A DNA stretch of 6,909 bases from Deltaproteobacteria bacterium (GTDB taxonomy: Bacteria; Desulfobacterota; Desulfarculia; Adiutricales; Adiutricaceae). Under the pieces are notes generated by a model, which worked only from the letters and a program-made list of their open reading frames with translations, was not told where the DNA came from and did no database searches. Position 1 is the stretch's first letter. Every line of letters starts with the position of its first letter. Both the position numbers and the translations under genes were made by a program. The stretch covers positions 1-6,909 of the forward strand of contig JAITQT010000167.1 of the NCBI GenBank assembly GCA_031288745.1. Direction: 5' to 3'. Positions 5,310 to 6,909 of the stretch are shown in pieces.

Positions 5310-6674
5310 ATGGACGTAAGCTCGCTATATCGGCCTTTGAAGGGGCTTACTCTGTATATGGTTTCCCTAGGCTGCTCTAAAAATCTAGTTGATAGCGAGC
5401 GTATTTTAAATTCCTTTCTCTCCTTAGGCTGTCAGATAGTAGAGGGAGCCGGAGAGGCCGATATCCTCGTAGTTAACACCTGCTCTTTTATTGAAGCGGC
5501 TACCAAAGAAGCCTTGGAAAATCTATTTTACCTTTCTTCTCAAAAAAAGGAGGGGGCCTTTTTAGTGGTCATAGGCTGCTTAGTCTCTCGCTACGGGCGG
5601 AAGTTTAGCCAGCATTTTGTCGAGGCTGACCTCTTCGTTCCCCCTGGCCAATACCAAAACCTACCCGCCTTAGTCGCTTCATTAATGGGCCGCGAGAGCG
5701 CTTTAATAGACGAGCCGTTTGAGAATTGGCCTAGAAGCTTAGCCACCCCTCCTTGGCGGGCCTGGCTTAAGATTTCTGAAGGCTGTAATCGAAACTGCGC
5801 CTATTGCTTAATTCCATCTATTAGGGGACCGTATAAGCCTAAAAGCTTAGAGCGCTTAAAGTACGAAGCCTCTCTTTTGGTCAGTTCTGGGGTTAAAGAG
5901 ATTACAATGGTGGCCCAGGATTTAACGGCCTGGCACGAAGGTGAACTTAAATTTGGAGATCTAGTTCAGAGTTTGGCCGAGTTAGAAGGGCTAGTGTGGT
6001 TAAGGCTTATGTACGCCTATCCAGACGATCTGACAGAAAAATTAGTTAAGAGACTGGCTATCTGTGGTGGAGCACTTATCCCCTATCTTGATATGCCTCT
6101 CCAACACGCGAGTGCTTCTCTTTTAAGACGCATGAATCGCAAAGCCATATCGCCCTTAAAATTGGTAAAATCAATAAGAGATTGGTGGCCTGAGGCGGCC
6201 TTGCGGTCCACTTTGATGGTGGGCTTTCCTGGAGAAACGGAGAGCGAGTTTGAGCAAATGCTAAAATTGGTGGAAGAAGCTAAATTTGAGAACTTAGGCG
6301 TCTTTAAGTTTAGCCCCGAAGAGGGGGCTAGGGCCGCAAAGTTACCCGATCAAATACCCGCCTCTATTAAAGAAAAAAGAAGGCGGACCTTAATGGCTAA
6401 GCAAAGGGCCATTTCTAAAGCCATAAATAAAAAAAGAATCGGCTCAACTTTGACCGTATTAGTCGAAGGGGCTTCCGAGGATAGCCCTTTGGTCATGGTG
6501 GGAAGAGCTACCTTTCAAGCCCCGGAGGTGGATGGGCTTATCTATTTTGACGGGCAACAGCCTAAAGCTGGTCAAATAGTCGAAGTGAAAATAATTAAAA
6601 GTTCAGATTATGATTTGGTTGGGCGGGTTAACTACCCTTCCCTAAAGCAAGGGGCTTGTAAAAGCCAGGGTTGA
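5310..6674 (+). CDS. rimO: Ribosomal protein S12 methylthiotransferase RimO
   Basis: RimO is a radical-SAM enzyme that adds a methylthio group to the beta-carbon of a conserved Asp of ribosomal protein S12 (Asp88 in E. coli). The N-terminal domain starts with LGCSKNLVDSERIL (20-33) and holds the cluster cysteines Cys22, Cys58 (NTCSF) and Cys90 (IGC). The radical-SAM motif is SEGCNRNCAYC (156-166) with Cys159, Cys163 and Cys166, followed by IPSIRGPYKPKS. VGFPGETESEF (304-314) and FKFSPEEGARAA (332-343) are typical. The TRAM domain covers about 375-441, ending DYDLVGRV. The related MiaB acts on tRNA; CSKNLVDSE and the S12-type TRAM favour RimO. At 454 residues it is of normal length. ATG has AAGGTGG seven bases upstream. 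The gap from mazG is 102 bp with no clear terminator, so co-transcription is possible. Confidence 0.95.
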   Translation: MDVSSLYRPLKGLTLYMVSLGCSKNLVDSERILNSFLSLGCQIVEGAGEADILVVNTCSFIEAATKEALENLFYLSSQKKEGAFLVVIGCLVSRYGRKFSQHFVEADLFVPPGQYQNLPALVASLMGRESALIDEPFENWPRSLATPPWRAWLKISEGCNRNCAYCLIPSIRGPYKPKSLERLKYEASLLVSSGVKEITMVAQDLTAWHEGELKFGDLVQSLAELEGLVWLRLMYAYPDDLTEKLVKRLAICGGALIPYLDMPLQHASASLLRRMNRKAISPLKLVKSIRDWWPEAALRSTLMVGFPGETESEFEQMLKLVEEAKFENLGVFKFSPEEGARAAKLPDQIPASIKEKRRRTLMAKQRAISKAINKKRIGSTLTVLVEGASEDSPLVMVGRATFQAPEVDGLIYFDGQQPKAGQIVEVKIIKSSDYDLVGRVNYPSLKQGACKSQG

Positions 6675-6680
6675 TTAAAG

Positions 6681-6909
6681 GTGTCCGTTCACAAGAGAAA
6701 ACGCTGCGGTGCCAAGCCTATTGAAAGGGACGACACGTACCGCAGCAATGTAGCCCTCTATAGGAGCTTAGTAATTTTAACATTAATATGAAGTTAAAAT
6801 ATATGGTTGGAGCAGAGAGCTAAGTAGAAACGTTATAAAGAACTAATGTTAAGAACTTAAGGGTATGCTAAAACTTAATTACAACTCGAAAGTCGCTACC
6901 AGCCGCAAC
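6681..6909 (-). repeat. Dispersed repeat R2 (inverted copy of R1), cut by window end
   Basis: The reverse complement matches 527-887. R2 lacks the nested 114-bp element and has only one TTGTGAACGG unit. It begins seven bases after the rimO stop, so rimO has no terminator of its own before it. GCTGCGGT (6703-6710) and ACCGCAGC (6739-6746) form a perfect 8-bp inverted repeat, which in R1 is imperfect. A second one, ATTTTAAC with GTTAAAAT around 6770-6800, brackets the spot where R1 carries its insertion. The match continues to the last base of the window. Confidence 0.8.

Noticed and set aside
1..6909. CRISPR array or a novel defence system
   Set aside because: No regularly spaced short repeats; the only nuclease-like sequence is the broken tnpB.

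Overview
The window carries five protein-coding genes that look intact within it (the first is cut by the window edge), set in unusually long intergenic stretches full of decayed mobile DNA. The genes are the N-terminal end of signal peptidase I (lepB, minus strand, cut by the window start), an unrecognised 94-residue protein, a CvpA-family membrane protein, the NTP pyrophosphohydrolase MazG and the ribosomal protein S12 methylthiotransferase RimO. The set and the moderate, slightly AT-leaning base composition fit a Gram-negative bacterium. The cvpA-mazG-rimO neighbourhood makes me think of Desulfobacterota (former Deltaproteobacteria), but this is a guess. Coding density is low, and the gaps hold transposase relics with stops and frameshifts. 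That is what one expects of a lineage that expanded insertion sequences and is now losing them, for example a host-associated bacterium.

Layout. 1-251: lepB, minus strand. 252-526: no gene seen. 527-887: repeat R1, whose second copy R2 lies inverted at 6681-6909. R1 carries a nested 114-bp element with 18-bp perfect inverted ends. 1037-1215: 3' remnant of an IS605-type tnpB with its right-end hairpin, stopping just before the 94-aa gene (1250-1534), which has a good terminator at 1566-1596. 1600-1830: very AT-rich DNA with inverted repeats. 1835-2437: no assignable gene, one unassigned open frame, and overlapping hairpins upstream of cvpA (2438-3241). 3392-4238: a complete but wrecked IS605-like element with a left-end hairpin, divergent tnpA and tnpB pseudogenes and a right end. 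It sits between the cvpA terminator and mazG (4260-5207). rimO (5310-6674) follows mazG on the same strand, and R2 begins seven bases after its stop and runs out of the window.

How the genes work together. No shared pathway links them: lepB is secretion, cvpA a membrane protein, mazG nucleotide-pool sanitation and rimO ribosome modification. mazG and rimO may be co-transcribed across a 102-bp gap.

The most interesting content is the fossil record in the gaps. The IS605 tnpA has lost the first His of its HUH motif. The tnpB keeps the third RuvC Asp but has lost its centre. Two IS605 right ends lie immediately upstream of start codons. R1 and R2 are diverged inverted copies distinguished by a nested miniature element and by a deletion between short direct repeats. 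I found no CRISPR array, rRNA or tRNA, and no sign of an intact new defence or metabolic system.
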